From assembly GCF_040267685.1 (NCBI RefSeq), contig NZ_CP158367.1, positions 806,001 to 870,000 of the forward strand: a DNA stretch of 64,000 bases, in the 5' to 3' direction. The translations under genes were made by a program, and so were the position numbers. Position 1 is the stretch's first letter. Each line of letters opens with the position of its first letter. The DNA comes from Proteinivorax tanatarense (lineage in GTDB: Bacteria > Bacillota > Proteinivoracia > Proteinivoracales > Proteinivoracaceae). Below, one piece after another: positions 1 through 8,711 of the stretch. A model generated the notes under the pieces. That model did no database searches, had not been told where the DNA came from, and was given only the letters and a program-made list of their open reading frames with translations.

Positions 1-1
1 G

Positions 2-367
2 GCAAGTTTTACCCGTTATATGAGAGCTAGCATGCTGCAGGTAATTAGAGAAGATTATATTAGAACGGCCCGTGCAAAAGGATTATCAGAAAGAGTGGTA
101 ATATATAAGCATGCTTTGAGAAATGGTATGATCCCACTAGTGACCATACTAACCTTTACTATCCCTAGTCTTTTAGCTGGGTCTGTAGTTATTGAACAAA
201 TTTTTTCGTGGCCTGGAGTAGGTAGAACAGTATTTCAAGCTATAGGCCAGCGGGATTACAATATTGTTATGGCATTCAACACTGTTATGGCGACACTTAC
301 TATGGTGTTTATGTTATTGGCAGATATAGCATATGTTGTTGTAGATCCGAGAATAAGATTCGACTAA
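2..367 (+). CDS. oppB: OppB/DppB-type peptide ABC transporter permease, 3' part
   Basis: C-terminal ~121 residues of a binding-protein-dependent permease; the 5' part lies outside the window and the frame is open from base 2. It carries the EAA-loop signature that contacts the ATPases (EDYIRTARAKGLSE, then RNGMIPLV), followed by membrane segments and the usual OppB ending VDPRIRFD. With OppC it would form the membrane channel for oligopeptide uptake. OppC starts 20 bases downstream, with OppD and OppF behind it, so this is the end of an opp/dpp operon. Substrate (oligo- or dipeptide, nickel) cannot be decided from the permease alone; no binding-protein gene lies in the window. Confidence 0.93.
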   Translation, partial: ASFTRYMRASMLQVIREDYIRTARAKGLSERVVIYKHALRNGMIPLVTILTFTIPSLLAGSVVIEQIFSWPGVGRTVFQAIGQRDYNIVMAFNTVMATLTMVFMLLADIAYVVVDPRIRFD

Positions 368-387
368 AACCGGAAGGGGGTATTTAA

Positions 388-1371
388 ATGTCAGATAAAA
401 AAAATAAAAACGTTGATGTTAAAGAACTTAATGCTGAGCAGCTATTGAAAGAGGCCGATAAAAAAGCTGAAGATAGTAGTATGTGGAGAACGTTCATTAG
501 ACGATTTAAAAGGAGTAAAACAGCTATTATAGGTTTTATTCTTCTCATTATTATGTTTTCTACTGCTATTTTTGGTCCTATAATATACGCTGGATTTGAA
601 TTTTCAATTGGTGATATGGAAATATCATGGGGCGGTACCCATGGACACCATTATAGAAGTCAAAATCTTGATAATAACCTTGCCCCACAAAGCTGGGAGC
701 ATCCACTAGGTACCGATCACCTTGGTCGTGATGTTTTGGCTCGTGTGCTATGGGGAGGTAGGGTCTCTTTAGCTGTTGGGTTTGTAGCTATGGGGATTGC
801 TGGAACCATAGGTATTATTTTGGGAGCTAGCGCAGGATATTTTGGCGGCGCTGTAGATATGATTATTATGCGCTTTACGGAGATAATTATGAGCTTCCCA
901 CTTTTGTTTTTATTGTTAACTATCTTAGCGTTATTTGATGGCGGGGGCATAATGCTTATAATGGTTGTTATTGGATTAACTGGTTGGACTGGCATATGTC
1001 GTTTGGTAAGAGCTGAATTTTTATCTTTGAGGGAGAGGGATTTTACACAAGCAGCACAAGCTCTAGGAGCTAGTGACATAAGAATTATTTTCAAGCATAT
1101 CCTTCCAAATGCAATGGCCCCTTTAATTGTTTCTATAACTCTAGGTGTTGGTGGTGCGATTTTGACTGAGACGACTTTAAGCTTCTTAGGTATCGGAATA
1201 ACTCCCCCCGATCCTAGTTGGGGAAATGTTTTGAATGATGGACAATCTTATTTGAGAGATCATCATCACTTAACAACTTACCCAGGATTATTTATTTTCT
1301 TGACTATTTTGGGTTATAACTTCTTAGGTGATGGTTTGAGAGATTCTTTGGATCCAAGACTTAAACAATAA
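388..1371 (+). CDS. oppC: OppC/DppC-type peptide ABC transporter permease
   Basis: Second permease of the peptide importer, 327 residues. An N-terminal cytoplasmic stretch (1-45) precedes the first membrane segment (~46-68). Then comes the family signature HPLGTDHLGRDVLARV (~106), five further hydrophobic segments, and the EAA loop (ERDFTQAAQALGAS, ~217). The start ATG follows GGAAGGGGG at good spacing. The loop after the first membrane segment is rich in histidine and glycine (GGTHGHHYR), and a short HHH run sits near the C-terminus. This makes a metal or metal-peptide substrate possible but does not show it. Position between oppB and oppD supports the call. Confidence 0.95.
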   Translation: MSDKKNKNVDVKELNAEQLLKEADKKAEDSSMWRTFIRRFKRSKTAIIGFILLIIMFSTAIFGPIIYAGFEFSIGDMEISWGGTHGHHYRSQNLDNNLAPQSWEHPLGTDHLGRDVLARVLWGGRVSLAVGFVAMGIAGTIGIILGASAGYFGGAVDMIIMRFTEIIMSFPLLFLLLTILALFDGGGIMLIMVVIGLTGWTGICRLVRAEFLSLRERDFTQAAQALGASDIRIIFKHILPNAMAPLIVSITLGVGGAILTETTLSFLGIGITPPDPSWGNVLNDGQSYLRDHHHLTTYPGLFIFLTILGYNFLGDGLRDSLDPRLKQ

Positions 1372-1397
1372 TAATATAAAGGAAAGTAGGTGAGCTG

Positions 1398-2366
1398 ATG
1401 TCGGAAAAACTTCTTAGCGTAAAAAATCTTAAGACATATTTTTATACTGAAGACGGAGTCGTGCCTGCAATAGATGGTGTGAACTTTGACGTTGAGCCTG
1501 GTGAAACCTTAGGGATTGTTGGAGAGTCAGGGTGTGGAAAAAGTGTAACTTCACTTTCGGTTATGAGACTTATCCCAAATCCTCCAGGAAAAATAGAAGA
1601 TGGTGAAATAACTTTTGATGGCAAAGACTTGCTGAGTTTATCAGAAGCAGAGATGAGAAAACTTAGGGGAAATGAGATGTCAATGATTTTCCAAGAACCT
1701 ATGACATCACTTAACCCTGTTTATACAGTGGGAGATCAGATTACTGAAGCAATAAAACTACACCAGGGGAAAGCTCATAAAGAGGCAGTTAAACATGCAA
1801 TTGAGATGCTTACCCTTGTGGGGATACCTCTACCGGAAAAAAGGGTAAATGAATACCCCCATCAATTAAGTGGTGGTATGAGGCAAAGGGTTATGATAGC
1901 TATGGCCCTTTCTTGCAATCCTAAGTTGCTATTTGCAGATGAGCCAACCACAGCTTTGGATGTTACTATACAAGCACAGATTTTAGAGTTAATGAAAAAA
2001 TTAAAAAGAGAGCTGGGAACTTCCATTATTTTAATTACTCATGATTTAGGAGTAATAGCAGAAACTGTTGATCGTGTTATTGTTATGTATGCAGGTCGAG
2101 TGGTGGAGGAAGCACCAGTAAAGGAAATTTTCAAGTCTCCTATGCATCCATATACGCAAGGTCTTTTAAATTCGATTCCAAGCTTAGATGAAAGAAAGGA
2201 ACGTTTGGACTCTATTAAAGGTACTGTTCCTAATCCCTTGGATATGCCAACTGGATGTCGATTCCATCCTCGTTGTCCCCATGTAATGGATAAATGTAAA
2301 GAAGAAAAACCACAATTGGAAGATCAAGGGAAAGGACACACTGTAGCTTGTTGGTTGAGAAATTAA
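1398..2366 (+). CDS. oppD: Oligopeptide transporter ATP-binding subunit OppD
   Basis: ABC ATPase of 322 residues that would energise peptide import with OppF. Visible motifs: Walker A GESGCGKS (42-49), Q-loop [10 protein letters not shown], signature LSGGMRQR (~157), Walker B LLFADEP, and the H-loop ITHDLG. The C-terminal peptide-transporter extension has the cysteine pattern [14 protein letters not shown] seen in Opp/Dpp ATPases that may hold an iron-sulfur cluster. The next gene follows almost at once, with its ribosome site just after this stop codon. Confidence 0.96.
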   Translation: MSEKLLSVKNLKTYFYTEDGVVPAIDGVNFDVEPGETLGIVGESGCGKSVTSLSVMRLIPNPPGKIEDGEITFDGKDLLSLSEAEMRKLRGNEMSMIFQEPMTSLNPVYTVGDQITEAIKLHQGKAHKEAVKHAIEMLTLVGIPLPEKRVNEYPHQLSGGMRQRVMIAMALSCNPKLLFADEPTTALDVTIQAQILELMKKLKRELGTSIILITHDLGVIAETVDRVIVMYAGRVVEEAPVKEIFKSPMHPYTQGLLNSIPSLDERKERLDSIKGTVPNPLDMPTGCRFHPRCPHVMDKCKEEKPQLEDQGKGHTVACWLRN

Positions 2367-2381
2367 AAGGAGGTGGGAAAT

Positions 2382-3410
2382 GTGAGTACTTCACCAGAAA
2401 AAGAAGTAAAGAAAAATTTTAAAGCAAATGAAGAACAAGCCCATGAAAACCTGCTAGAGGTTAGAGACTTATATAAACACTTTCCTATTAAAGGTGGTGT
2501 GTTTTCAAGGACTATTGGCCATGTAAAGGCAGTTGACGGAGTAAGTTTTTTTGTTAAAAAAGGTGAAACTCTGGGGATAGTAGGTGAGTCAGGCTGTGGG
2601 AAATCCACAACTGGAAAGACCTTACTTCGTTTGATAGAGCCTACTAGTGGAGATATAATATTCAAAGGGCAAAATATAGCTGATTTCGATAAAGATAATT
2701 TAAGAAAAGTAAGAAGAAATATGCAGTTTGTATTTCAAGACCCTTATTCTTCGTTGAATCCACGTATGACTGTTGGAGATATTGTAGGTGAACCCCTTGA
2801 TATTCATAATATAAAGAAGGGGGCGGAAAAGTACAAAAAAGTGGCTGAGCTATTAGATGTCGTTGGTCTAAGCCCTTATCATATCCGCCGTTACCCCCAT
2901 GAGTTTAGTGGAGGACAACGTCAGAGAATTGGAGTAGCTAGGGCTTTAGCTTTAAATCCTGAGTTAATTATATTAGATGAGCCGGTTTCTGCTTTAGATG
3001 TTTCAATTCAATCTCAAGTAATAAACCTTCTAGAAGATTTACAAGAAGAATTTGGGTTGACTTATGTTTTTATTGCCCATGATTTAAGTGTAGTTAAGCA
3101 CATAAGCGATAGAGTGGGAGTAATGTATTTAGGTAAGATGGTAGAAATGGCTGATAAAGATACATTATACGACAATCCACAACATCCTTACACCCAAGCA
3201 CTTCTATCTGCGGTACCTATTCCAGATCCAGAAATCCGCCAAGAAAAAATTATTTTGACAGGGGATGTTCCAAGTCCTGTCAACCCGCCAAAGGGATGTA
3301 GGTTCCATACCCGTTGTCGCTATGCGATGGACAGGTGTAAAGAAGAAGAGCCTGAGTTTAGAGATGTTGGAAATGAACATTATGTAGCTTGTCATTTAAT
3401 GGATAAATAA
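2382..3410 (+). CDS. oppF: Oligopeptide transporter ATP-binding subunit OppF
   Basis: Second ABC ATPase of the importer, 342 residues from the chosen start. I chose GTG at 2382 because AGGAGG at 2367-2372 lies nine bases before it; the in-frame GTG at 2373 touches the ribosome site. Walker A GESGCGKS lies near residues 68-75, signature FSGGQRQR near 175, Walker B LIILDEP, and an OppF/DppF C-terminal domain with [14 protein letters not shown]. The N-terminus is ~20 residues longer than usual, charged and of unknown role. A strong hairpin directly after the stop ends the operon. Confidence 0.96.
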   Translation: MSTSPEKEVKKNFKANEEQAHENLLEVRDLYKHFPIKGGVFSRTIGHVKAVDGVSFFVKKGETLGIVGESGCGKSTTGKTLLRLIEPTSGDIIFKGQNIADFDKDNLRKVRRNMQFVFQDPYSSLNPRMTVGDIVGEPLDIHNIKKGAEKYKKVAELLDVVGLSPYHIRRYPHEFSGGQRQRIGVARALALNPELIILDEPVSALDVSIQSQVINLLEDLQEEFGLTYVFIAHDLSVVKHISDRVGVMYLGKMVEMADKDTLYDNPQHPYTQALLSAVPIPDPEIRQEKIILTGDVPSPVNPPKGCRFHTRCRYAMDRCKEEEPEFRDVGNEHYVACHLMDK

Positions 3411-3413
3411 TTT

Positions 3414-3446
3414 TAAATCCAGGTGGATTGTCCACCTGGATTTAAA
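3414..3446 (+). terminator. Hairpin after oppF
   Basis: A nearly perfect 16-bp inverted repeat (AAATCCAGGTGGA / TCCACCTGGATTT core, TTG loop) lies four bases after oppF. The following tract is only moderately T-rich, so it may be a weak or bidirectional terminator or a 3'-end stabiliser. Confidence 0.7.
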
Positions 3447-3550
3447 TTATTGTGTGGCCATTAGTATTTTTATTATTGTATGAAATGATTGGTTTTGTAA
3501 AAAGTAGTTATATAAAGTATAATAATATATGATTAGAAGGCGGTGATAGT

Positions 3551-3826
3551 ATGTACCATAAAGAAAAACCACCTAAAATTAATAAAACTCATGAAGAAAG
3601 GGTATATAATGAGCAAAGATTTGATGATGAATTAACAAATACAGATGTAAGCAATAAGGAGGCCCTGGTATTAGTAATAGCAGCTTTCAAGGCATATTTA
3701 CCCCAACTGTTGTTATTTATGTTACCTCTTATTATAATATGTGTGCTAATATATATTTTTATAGGGCCACCACCTATGGATGATCCTTATTCTGATGTGG
3801 TTTTTATTTTAAATAGCTTGACATAG
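3551..3826 (+). CDS. Small membrane protein, unknown
   Basis: 91 residues. The first ~50 are charged and soluble, and one strongly hydrophobic segment (~54-72) is followed by a short extracytoplasmic tail beginning GPPPMDD. The ATG is preceded by GAAGGCGGTGA, a fair ribosome site. I do not recognise a family. Its last codons (AGC TTG ACA TAG) supply the -35 box of the promoter for the next tRNA gene. It stands alone between the opp terminator and the tRNA cluster. Confidence 0.6.
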   Translation: MYHKEKPPKINKTHEERVYNEQRFDDELTNTDVSNKEALVLVIAAFKAYLPQLLLFMLPLIIICVLIYIFIGPPPMDDPYSDVVFILNSLT

Positions 3827-3846
3827 TATGTTGGAAATTATATAAT
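3818..3846 (+). promoter_or_regulatory. Consensus promoter for tRNA-Leu(GAG)
   Basis: TTGACA (3818-3823), 17-bp spacer, TATAAT (3841-3846): a perfect SigA promoter. The -35 box is embedded in the stop region of the preceding small gene. The tRNA begins 12 bases after the -10 box. Confidence 0.85.
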
Positions 3847-3857
3847 ATTTTTGGCGA

Positions 3858-3943
3858 GCGAGAGTGCTGGAACAGGCAGACAGGCATGTTTGAGGGACAT
3901 GTGGTTTAATACCGTGCGGGTTCAAGTCCCGCCTCTCGCACCA
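3858..3943 (+). tRNA. tRNA-Leu (anticodon GAG)
   Basis: Type II tRNA with long variable arm. The acceptor GCGAGAG pairs perfectly with CTCTCGC, anticodon stem CATGT/ACATG encloses TTGAGGG giving anticodon GAG, T-loop GTTCAAGTC, CCA encoded. A start four bases upstream would leave an acceptor mismatch and was discarded. Confidence 0.93.
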
Positions 3944-4011
3944 AAATTTTAAGGTTTACTCTTTTGTGATTTTACAGTTTTCTAAAACACCAAGGATTTT
4001 CAAAAAAGATG

Positions 4012-4040
4012 TTGACAAGAGATTAGATACGAGTTATAAT
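4012..4040 (+). promoter_or_regulatory. Consensus promoter of the five-tRNA operon
   Basis: TTGACA (4012-4017), 17-bp spacer, TATAAT (4035-4040), 20 bases before tRNA-Asp. A second perfect promoter within 200 bases, so the tRNA-Leu(GAG) gene and the Asp-Phe-Gly-Cys-Leu group can be transcribed separately. Confidence 0.85.
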
Positions 4041-4060
4041 AGGTATTGTTGTTAAGACAT

Positions 4061-4136
4061 GGAGCTGTGGTGTAGTGGTTAACATGCCTGCCTGTCACGC
4101 AGGAGATCGCGGGTTCGACTCCCGTCAGCTCCGCCA
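4061..4136 (+). tRNA. tRNA-Asp (GTC)
   Basis: Cloverleaf with acceptor GGAGCTG/CAGCTCC, anticodon loop CTGTCAC (GTC), T-loop GTTCGACTC and encoded CCA. First tRNA of the operon. Confidence 0.95.
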
Positions 4137-4142
4137 TTTTGT

Positions 4143-4218
<76 letters not shown>

Positions 4219-4232
4219 TCTTAAATAAATAT

Positions 4233-4307
4233 GCGGAAGTGGCTCAGTGGTAGAGCATCGCCTTGCCAAGGCGAGGGTCGCGGGTTCAAATCCCGTCTTC
4301 CGCTCCA
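4233..4307 (+). tRNA. tRNA-Gly (GCC)
   Basis: Acceptor GCGGAAG/CTTCCGC, anticodon stem TCGCC/GGCGA with loop TTGCCAA (GCC), T-loop GTTCAAATC, encoded CCA. Confidence 0.95.
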
Positions 4308-4315
4308 GAAAAATT

Positions 4316-4390
4316 GGCGGCATAGCCAAGTGGTAAGGCAGAGGACTGCAAATCCTTTATTCCCCAGTTCAAATCTGGGTGCCGCCTCCA
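4316..4390 (+). tRNA. tRNA-Cys (GCA)
   Basis: Acceptor GGCGGCA/TGCCGCC with discriminator U (typical of tRNA-Cys), anticodon loop TGCAAAT (GCA), encoded CCA. Confidence 0.95.
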
Positions 4391-4397
4391 CAAATAT

Positions 4398-4487
4398 GCC
4401 GGGGTGGCGGAACAGGCAGACGCAAGGGACTTAAAATCCCTCGGACATTATATGTCCGTACCGGTTCGATTCCGGTCCTCGGCACCA
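4398..4487 (+). tRNA. tRNA-Leu (UAA)
   Basis: Type II tRNA. Acceptor GCCGGGG/CCTCGGC, anticodon loop CTTAAAA (TAA), long variable arm CGGACATTATATGTCCG, encoded CCA. Last gene of the tRNA operon. Confidence 0.95.
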
Positions 4488-4498
4488 AATTGCCTGTA

Positions 4499-4527
4499 AA
4501 CCTGAGTGCATGCACTCAGGTTTTTTT
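4499..4527 (+). terminator. Terminator of tRNA operon
   Basis: Hairpin AACCTGAGTGCA/TGCACTCAGGTT followed by a T-run: classical rho-independent terminator 12 bases after tRNA-Leu(UAA). Confidence 0.93.
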
Positions 4528-4588
4528 ATTTACTTAAAACATTGTATAATATTGATAGCTTTTTTAATAAGTTTTAGGAGTGAATAAA

Positions 4589-5209
4589 ATGGGATTTTTA
4601 CTAATGATAATATTTTTTGTTGTCGTTTTTTTCGTTATTAAATTTATGCTAATTAAGAATATGAGTGACGAAGTTCAAGGGGGAAGGCAGGAGTTAAAAG
4701 ATTATATACAAAATATACCCGATTTTGACACTAATGGTACCTATGAAGGATTTGGCAACATAGAAGGAATTATTAATAGGGGTATAGCAATTGATGAAAC
4801 TAGGGAAAAACTTTGTTTTGTTAAAAAAGAGGATGGTAGTATAACTCATGAGCTAGTTAGCTACAAAGATATCTATATGTGTGAAATAGTTGAAAATGGA
4901 ACTACTATTTATAAAACTTCAAGAGGCAGCCAAGCTGCAGGAGCAATTTTAGGTGGTGCTGTAGCTGGTACTACTGGGGCAGTTATTGGAGGGCTTTCCA
5001 GTGACCAAGTAAAAGAGCAGAACATAACTGAGCTAGGCTTAAAAATTACCACCGATAACATTGCTGAGCCGAACTTTTTTATATATGGGATAAACTCCTT
5101 GGTACCCTTTAAAAAAAGCGAACATGGTTATGTTCAAAACTTTAAGGAAGTAGAAAAATGGTATAGCATAGTAAATGTAATTATCAAAAAGTATGAAAGA
5201 ACGTTATAG
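4589..5209 (+). CDS. Membrane-anchored protein with glycine-zipper segment, unknown
   Basis: 206 residues from ATG 4589, chosen because TAGGAG (4574-4579) sits nine bases upstream; an in-frame GTG at 4580 touches the ribosome site. The N-terminus is a single membrane helix (~1-22), followed by a soluble domain. A second hydrophobic Gly/Ala-rich stretch (AAGAILGGAVAGTTGAVIGG, ~113-132) resembles a glycine zipper, often membrane-inserting. The C-terminal ~65 residues are soluble. No enzyme motif is visible. It lies alone between two tRNA transcription units. Confidence 0.65.
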   Translation: MGFLLMIIFFVVVFFVIKFMLIKNMSDEVQGGRQELKDYIQNIPDFDTNGTYEGFGNIEGIINRGIAIDETREKLCFVKKEDGSITHELVSYKDIYMCEIVENGTTIYKTSRGSQAAGAILGGAVAGTTGAVIGGLSSDQVKEQNITELGLKITTDNIAEPNFFIYGINSLVPFKKSEHGYVQNFKEVEKWYSIVNVIIKKYERTL

Positions 5210-5238
5210 ATAGCTTTTTAATACCAATTATTTTTTAC

Positions 5239-5267
5239 TTGCTTTACCAGTATAAAAGTGCTATAAT
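5239..5267 (+). promoter_or_regulatory. Promoter for tRNA-Val
   Basis: TTGCTT (5239-5244), 17-bp spacer, TATAAT (5262-5267), about 35 bases before the tRNA-Val gene. Confidence 0.75.
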
Positions 5268-5302
5268 ATCTCATGTATCAACATTCAGCAGTTTTTTTGC
5301 TC

Positions 5303-5377
5303 GGGTCTGTAACTCAGCGGGAGAGTGCTACCTTGACAGGGTAGAAGTCGCGCGTTCAATCCGCGCCAGACCCACCA
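5303..5377 (+). tRNA. tRNA-Val (GAC)
   Basis: Acceptor GGGTCTG/CAGACCC, D-arm AACTCAGCGGGAGAGTG, anticodon stem CTACC/GGTAG with loop TTGACAG (GAC), T-arm GCGCG/CGCGC, encoded CCA. Single-gene transcription unit. Confidence 0.94.
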
Positions 5378-5385
5378 TAAACAGT

Positions 5386-5411
5386 TAGCAGTCTTTTTAG
5401 GCTGTTTTTTT
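5386..5411 (+). terminator. Terminator after tRNA-Val
   Basis: Short hairpin CAGTC-TTTTTA-GGCTG followed by seven T. A modest stem, but well placed eight bases after the tRNA. Confidence 0.65.
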
Positions 5412-5488
5412 ATGTTTATATGCATTTAATTATTGGTTTTATGCTAACATATACATAAGGTTAGGAAAGTTATATACTTATATGAAGA

Positions 5489-5530
5489 ACATCGCTGGCG
5501 CTTTCTAAACGCTACGATGTTTTTGTTTTG
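5489..5530 (+). terminator. Orphan terminator-like hairpin
   Basis: ACATCG...CGATGT with an inner GCG/CGC pairing, followed by TTTTGTTTT. It lies ~110 bases after tRNA-Val, which already has its own terminator, and ~100 bases before ytxC. No gene ends here, so it may end a short untranslated RNA or act as a leader element of ytxC. Confidence 0.5.
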
Positions 5531-5632
5531 TAGGGATTATTTTTAGTATTATTTTTGATTTACTTTTATACTGTATATAACACAACTATCACTCATATAA
5601 TATTTTTAGAAACCTAAGTAAGGGGGGACAAC

Positions 5633-6508
5633 ATGGAAAGCTTAACTATAGGAACTGAACAATTTAAAGAACAGTTTAAGACCTGTCTTGAGCAAAACAT
5701 GATCATACCACTAAGACAGGAAGGGATAGGAGTAGAGGTAAGTGAGGACAACAATGGACCCACAACTTTTTTAGGATGCTCAGTTTCAGAAAAAAAACTG
5801 ACGTTATTCCAAAAACAAAAAGTTTTAAAAAGAGTCTCATTAGCGCTAGCAGAGTATATAGTTGAAGTGCTGGAAAAGCCAATAGTTGAAAAACTTGTTA
5901 GAGAAAGCTATTCTTCTTTAAAAGAAAGGGAACAAAATAAGGTTTATTTGAAATCTTTAAAGATTTTAAGAGAGTTTGATGAAGTTCACAATCGTAAAGA
6001 GGAAGCTAAAGAATATATTTCAAGTCAAGTATTGGAACACTTACTTAATGAATCTCAAATCAATGTGGAAGGTTTTTTGCGATTTAGGTTAAAAGGTTAT
6101 TTTAGTAAACTAGAAAACTTTGTAGAGCAAGCTGCTGATGATTTGAAGCTGGAAAAAGAGTATAATGACTTTATTAGGCTTTTAAAATACTTTATCAGCG
6201 TTCAGCAACCTAAAGAGAAGGAAGTACATTTATTAAAAAAAGATGGGTTCTATCTATTAAAGGACAGCAACAATGAGATTATAACAAAGGAAAGCTGCCT
6301 AGAAATATGTGGCGGTGATGGAATTATAAGTTCTTTAGTTACTAACTCACCTTTAAAGGTTTGTGTTCACATAAAAGATTTTTATTCGGGAGAAGAACTT
6401 TTGAGAACTGTCAATAGTATATTTGATGACAGAGTAGATATATGTTTAGGTTGCTCAAATTGCAGTCAAGACTATGAAAAAATCGAAGAAAATGGGGAGG
6501 AGGGTTGA
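5633..6508 (+). CDS. ytxC: Sporulation protein YtxC family
   Basis: 291 residues. The middle contains the family-like block VEGFLRFRLKGYFSKLE (~143-160), and the C-terminus ends in a Cys cluster (CLGCSNC). Position directly before thrS is the same as in Bacillus and many Clostridia, where ytxC-type genes are linked to sporulation; biochemical function is unknown. The protein is soluble and rich in charged helices. The start ATG has AAGGGGGGA at good distance. The stop codon TGA overlaps the -35 box of the thrS leader promoter, so thrS is transcribed independently. Confidence 0.8.
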   Translation: MESLTIGTEQFKEQFKTCLEQNMIIPLRQEGIGVEVSEDNNGPTTFLGCSVSEKKLTLFQKQKVLKRVSLALAEYIVEVLEKPIVEKLVRESYSSLKEREQNKVYLKSLKILREFDEVHNRKEEAKEYISSQVLEHLLNESQINVEGFLRFRLKGYFSKLENFVEQAADDLKLEKEYNDFIRLLKYFISVQQPKEKEVHLLKKDGFYLLKDSNNEIITKESCLEICGGDGIISSLVTNSPLKVCVHIKDFYSGEELLRTVNSIFDDRVDICLGCSNCSQDYEKIEENGEEG

Positions 6509-6533
6509 CAAAAACTTAAAAAAAAAATATAAT
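6505..6533 (+). promoter_or_regulatory. Consensus promoter of the thrS T-box transcript
   Basis: TTGACA (6505-6510), 17-bp A-rich spacer, TATAAT (6528-6533). The -35 box overlaps the ytxC stop codon (TGA 6506-6508). Confidence 0.87.
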
Positions 6534-6539
6534 AACCTA

Positions 6540-6778
6540 AAATGATAAAGGCTATGAAGGGAAAAGTATTTAATTGACTTTTATAGAGAAGGTGGATCAA
6601 GGCTGGAAGTCTACTTAAAAGGAAGTTAGGGAAAACCGTCCTGGAGCTGACAGGAAGAACCTGTGCCGGTTGATAACCGTTAAGAAATCTTCTAAGTGAA
6701 AAGGTATAAATCTTTTAACTAGGGTGGAACCACGGTACTCATCGTCCCTTTTTTAGGGACGTTTTTTTTGTTATTTTT
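6540..6778 (+). promoter_or_regulatory. T-box leader of thrS
   Basis: A ~240-base leader between promoter and thrS. It carries the T-box core AGGGTGGAACCACGG (6720-6734) that pairs with the tRNA acceptor end. A terminator stem follows: CGTCCC...GGGACG at 6744-6763 with a T8 run. The specifier is most likely ACC (Thr) at 6635-6637, in GGGAAAACCGTCC and followed by a purine as is usual. Uncharged tRNA-Thr would stabilise the antiterminator and let thrS be transcribed. T-box identity is firm; specifier placement is inferred by eye. Confidence 0.92.
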
Positions 6779-6799
6779 GAAAAGTGGGAGGTTTATAAG

Positions 6800-8704
6800 A
6801 TGGTAAAAGTTACATTAAAGGATGGAAGCGTCAAAGAGTTTGAAGACGAAGTTTCGATTTATGAGATTGCAAAGTCTATTAGTTCTAGGTTGGTGAAAGA
6901 AGCTATTGCAGGTAAGGTTGATGGAAAGCTAGTCGATTTAGACAAAACAATTAGTCATGACTGCACAGTCGATATAATAACTTTTGATTCCGAAGAAGGT
7001 AAGGAAGTTTTTAGACATAGTGCAGCGCATATTATGGCTCAAGCAGTAACAGAGCTATACCCTGATGTAAAGCTAGGTATAGGTCCAAGTATAAAAGATG
7101 GTTTTTATTATGACTTTGACCTAGGTGCTAAGCTGTCGCCAGAGGATTTCGGAAAAATCGAAGACAAAATGCAGGAAATCATAAAAAGAGATATTAAGTT
7201 TGAGAGAAATATTCTTTCTAAACAGGAAGCTATAGAGATGTTTAAGAATAAAGGTGAAGATTACAAGGTTGAGCTAATAAGCGATCTTAGTGAAGATGAT
7301 GAAATATCCTATTATAAACAGCAAGATTTTATTGATCTTTGTGCGGGCCCTCATATACCTTCATCAAAGAGGTTAAAGGCATTTAAATTATTAAGTGTAG
7401 CTGGGGCATATTGGCGCGGGGATGAAAAAAATCCTATGTTACAAAGAATTTATGGAACAGCTTTTCCTAAAAAGAAGTTGCTCGATGAACATCTCTATAA
7501 GCTGGAAGAGGCCAAAAAGAGGGATCATAGAAAACTAGGCAAGCAATTAGATTTGTTTAGTGTAAATGATGAAGCACCAGGAATGCCATTTTATCATGCA
7601 AAAGGAATGGTGCTGAGAAATGAAGTGCTTAACTATTGGCGAGAAAAACATAACGAATATGGTTATAATGAGATTCAAACGCCGATTATGATGAATCAAA
7701 GGCTATGGGAGCAGTCGGGGCATTGGGAAAACTATCGCGAAAACATGTATTTTTCTGAAGTTGATGAAGAAAATTTTGCCATAAAACCAATGAATTGTCC
7801 TGGGGCTATGTTGATATATCAAAACAAACATTATAGTTACCGTGACTTTCCTATAAGAATGGCAGAGTTGGGATTGGTGCATAGAAGGGAGCTGTCTGGC
7901 ACTCTTCATGGTTTAATGAGGGTCAGGAGTTTTACACAAGATGATGCCCATATATTTATGCTTCCAGATCAAATTGAAGATGAAATCAGCTCAATAATTC
8001 AACTCATAGATGACATATATAGCGTTTTTGGTTTCAAATATAAACTCGAGCTTAGTACAAAACCAGAAAAAGCGATAGGTTCTGATGAAATATGGGACAA
8101 GGCTATTGATGCGTTAAAATCAGTTCTTATAAATAAAAAACTGGATTTTGAAGTTAATGAAGGTGATGGAGCATTCTATGGACCGAAAATTGATTTTCAC
8201 TTAGAGGATTCACTAGGAAGAAGCTGGCAATGTGGAACTATCCAATTAGACTTTATGTTACCAGAAAGATTTAAGTTAACATATGTAGGAGAAGATGGAG
8301 AAAAACATAGGCCTGTAGTTGTACACAGGGTAGTTTTAGGAGCTGTGGACAGATTCTTAGGCTTACTAATTGAGCATTATGCTGGAGCGTTTCCTCTATG
8401 GATTGCTCCTGAGCAAGTAAGATTAATGCCTATAAGTGATAAACATAATAATTATTGTAGAGCTATAAAGAAACAACTTGAAGTCCATGGAGTTAGGGTA
8501 AAACTTGATGATCGGAACGAAAAAGTTGGATATAAGATTAGAGAAGGTCAATTAAATAAAATACCGTTTATGCTTATAGTGGGAGATAAGGAAGTAGAAC
8601 AGAATGGTGTTAATGTAAGGTCAAGAGATAAAGGTGAGTTGGGTTTAGTTGATAAAAATGATTTCATTCACAAGGTAACTGAAGAAATTAAAAGCAAGAA
8701 ATAA
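6800..8704 (+). CDS. thrS: Threonyl-tRNA synthetase
   Basis: Class II synthetase charging tRNA-Thr, 634 residues, the normal length. Order: TGS domain (1-60), editing domain with HSAAH (73-77) and CAGPHIP (~180), then the catalytic core with MNCPGAM and motif 3 (GAVDRFLGLLIEHYAG), and the C-terminal anticodon-binding domain (~540-634). ATG is preceded by GTGGGAGG. The upstream T-box couples expression to threonine supply. The infC promoter lies just after the stop, with no clear terminator between. Confidence 0.98.
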   Translation: MVKVTLKDGSVKEFEDEVSIYEIAKSISSRLVKEAIAGKVDGKLVDLDKTISHDCTVDIITFDSEEGKEVFRHSAAHIMAQAVTELYPDVKLGIGPSIKDGFYYDFDLGAKLSPEDFGKIEDKMQEIIKRDIKFERNILSKQEAIEMFKNKGEDYKVELISDLSEDDEISYYKQQDFIDLCAGPHIPSSKRLKAFKLLSVAGAYWRGDEKNPMLQRIYGTAFPKKKLLDEHLYKLEEAKKRDHRKLGKQLDLFSVNDEAPGMPFYHAKGMVLRNEVLNYWREKHNEYGYNEIQTPIMMNQRLWEQSGHWENYRENMYFSEVDEENFAIKPMNCPGAMLIYQNKHYSYRDFPIRMAELGLVHRRELSGTLHGLMRVRSFTQDDAHIFMLPDQIEDEISSIIQLIDDIYSVFGFKYKLELSTKPEKAIGSDEIWDKAIDALKSVLINKKLDFEVNEGDGAFYGPKIDFHLEDSLGRSWQCGTIQLDFMLPERFKLTYVGEDGEKHRPVVVHRVVLGAVDRFLGLLIEHYAGAFPLWIAPEQVRLMPISDKHNNYCRAIKKQLEVHGVRVKLDDRNEKVGYKIREGQLNKIPFMLIVGDKEVEQNGVNVRSRDKGELGLVDKNDFIHKVTEEIKSKK

Positions 8705-8711
8705 CATTGAC

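Noticed and set aside
717-1094. Long antisense frames inside oppC and similar shadows in trk, mutS2, secD and relA genes
   Set aside because: They lie wholly inside confidently identified genes, have no ribosome sites, and show composition typical of antisense frames.
4231-4434. Plus-strand open frame of 67 codons over tRNA-Gly, -Cys and -Leu
   Set aside because: It lies inside well-folded tRNA genes and has no ribosome site.
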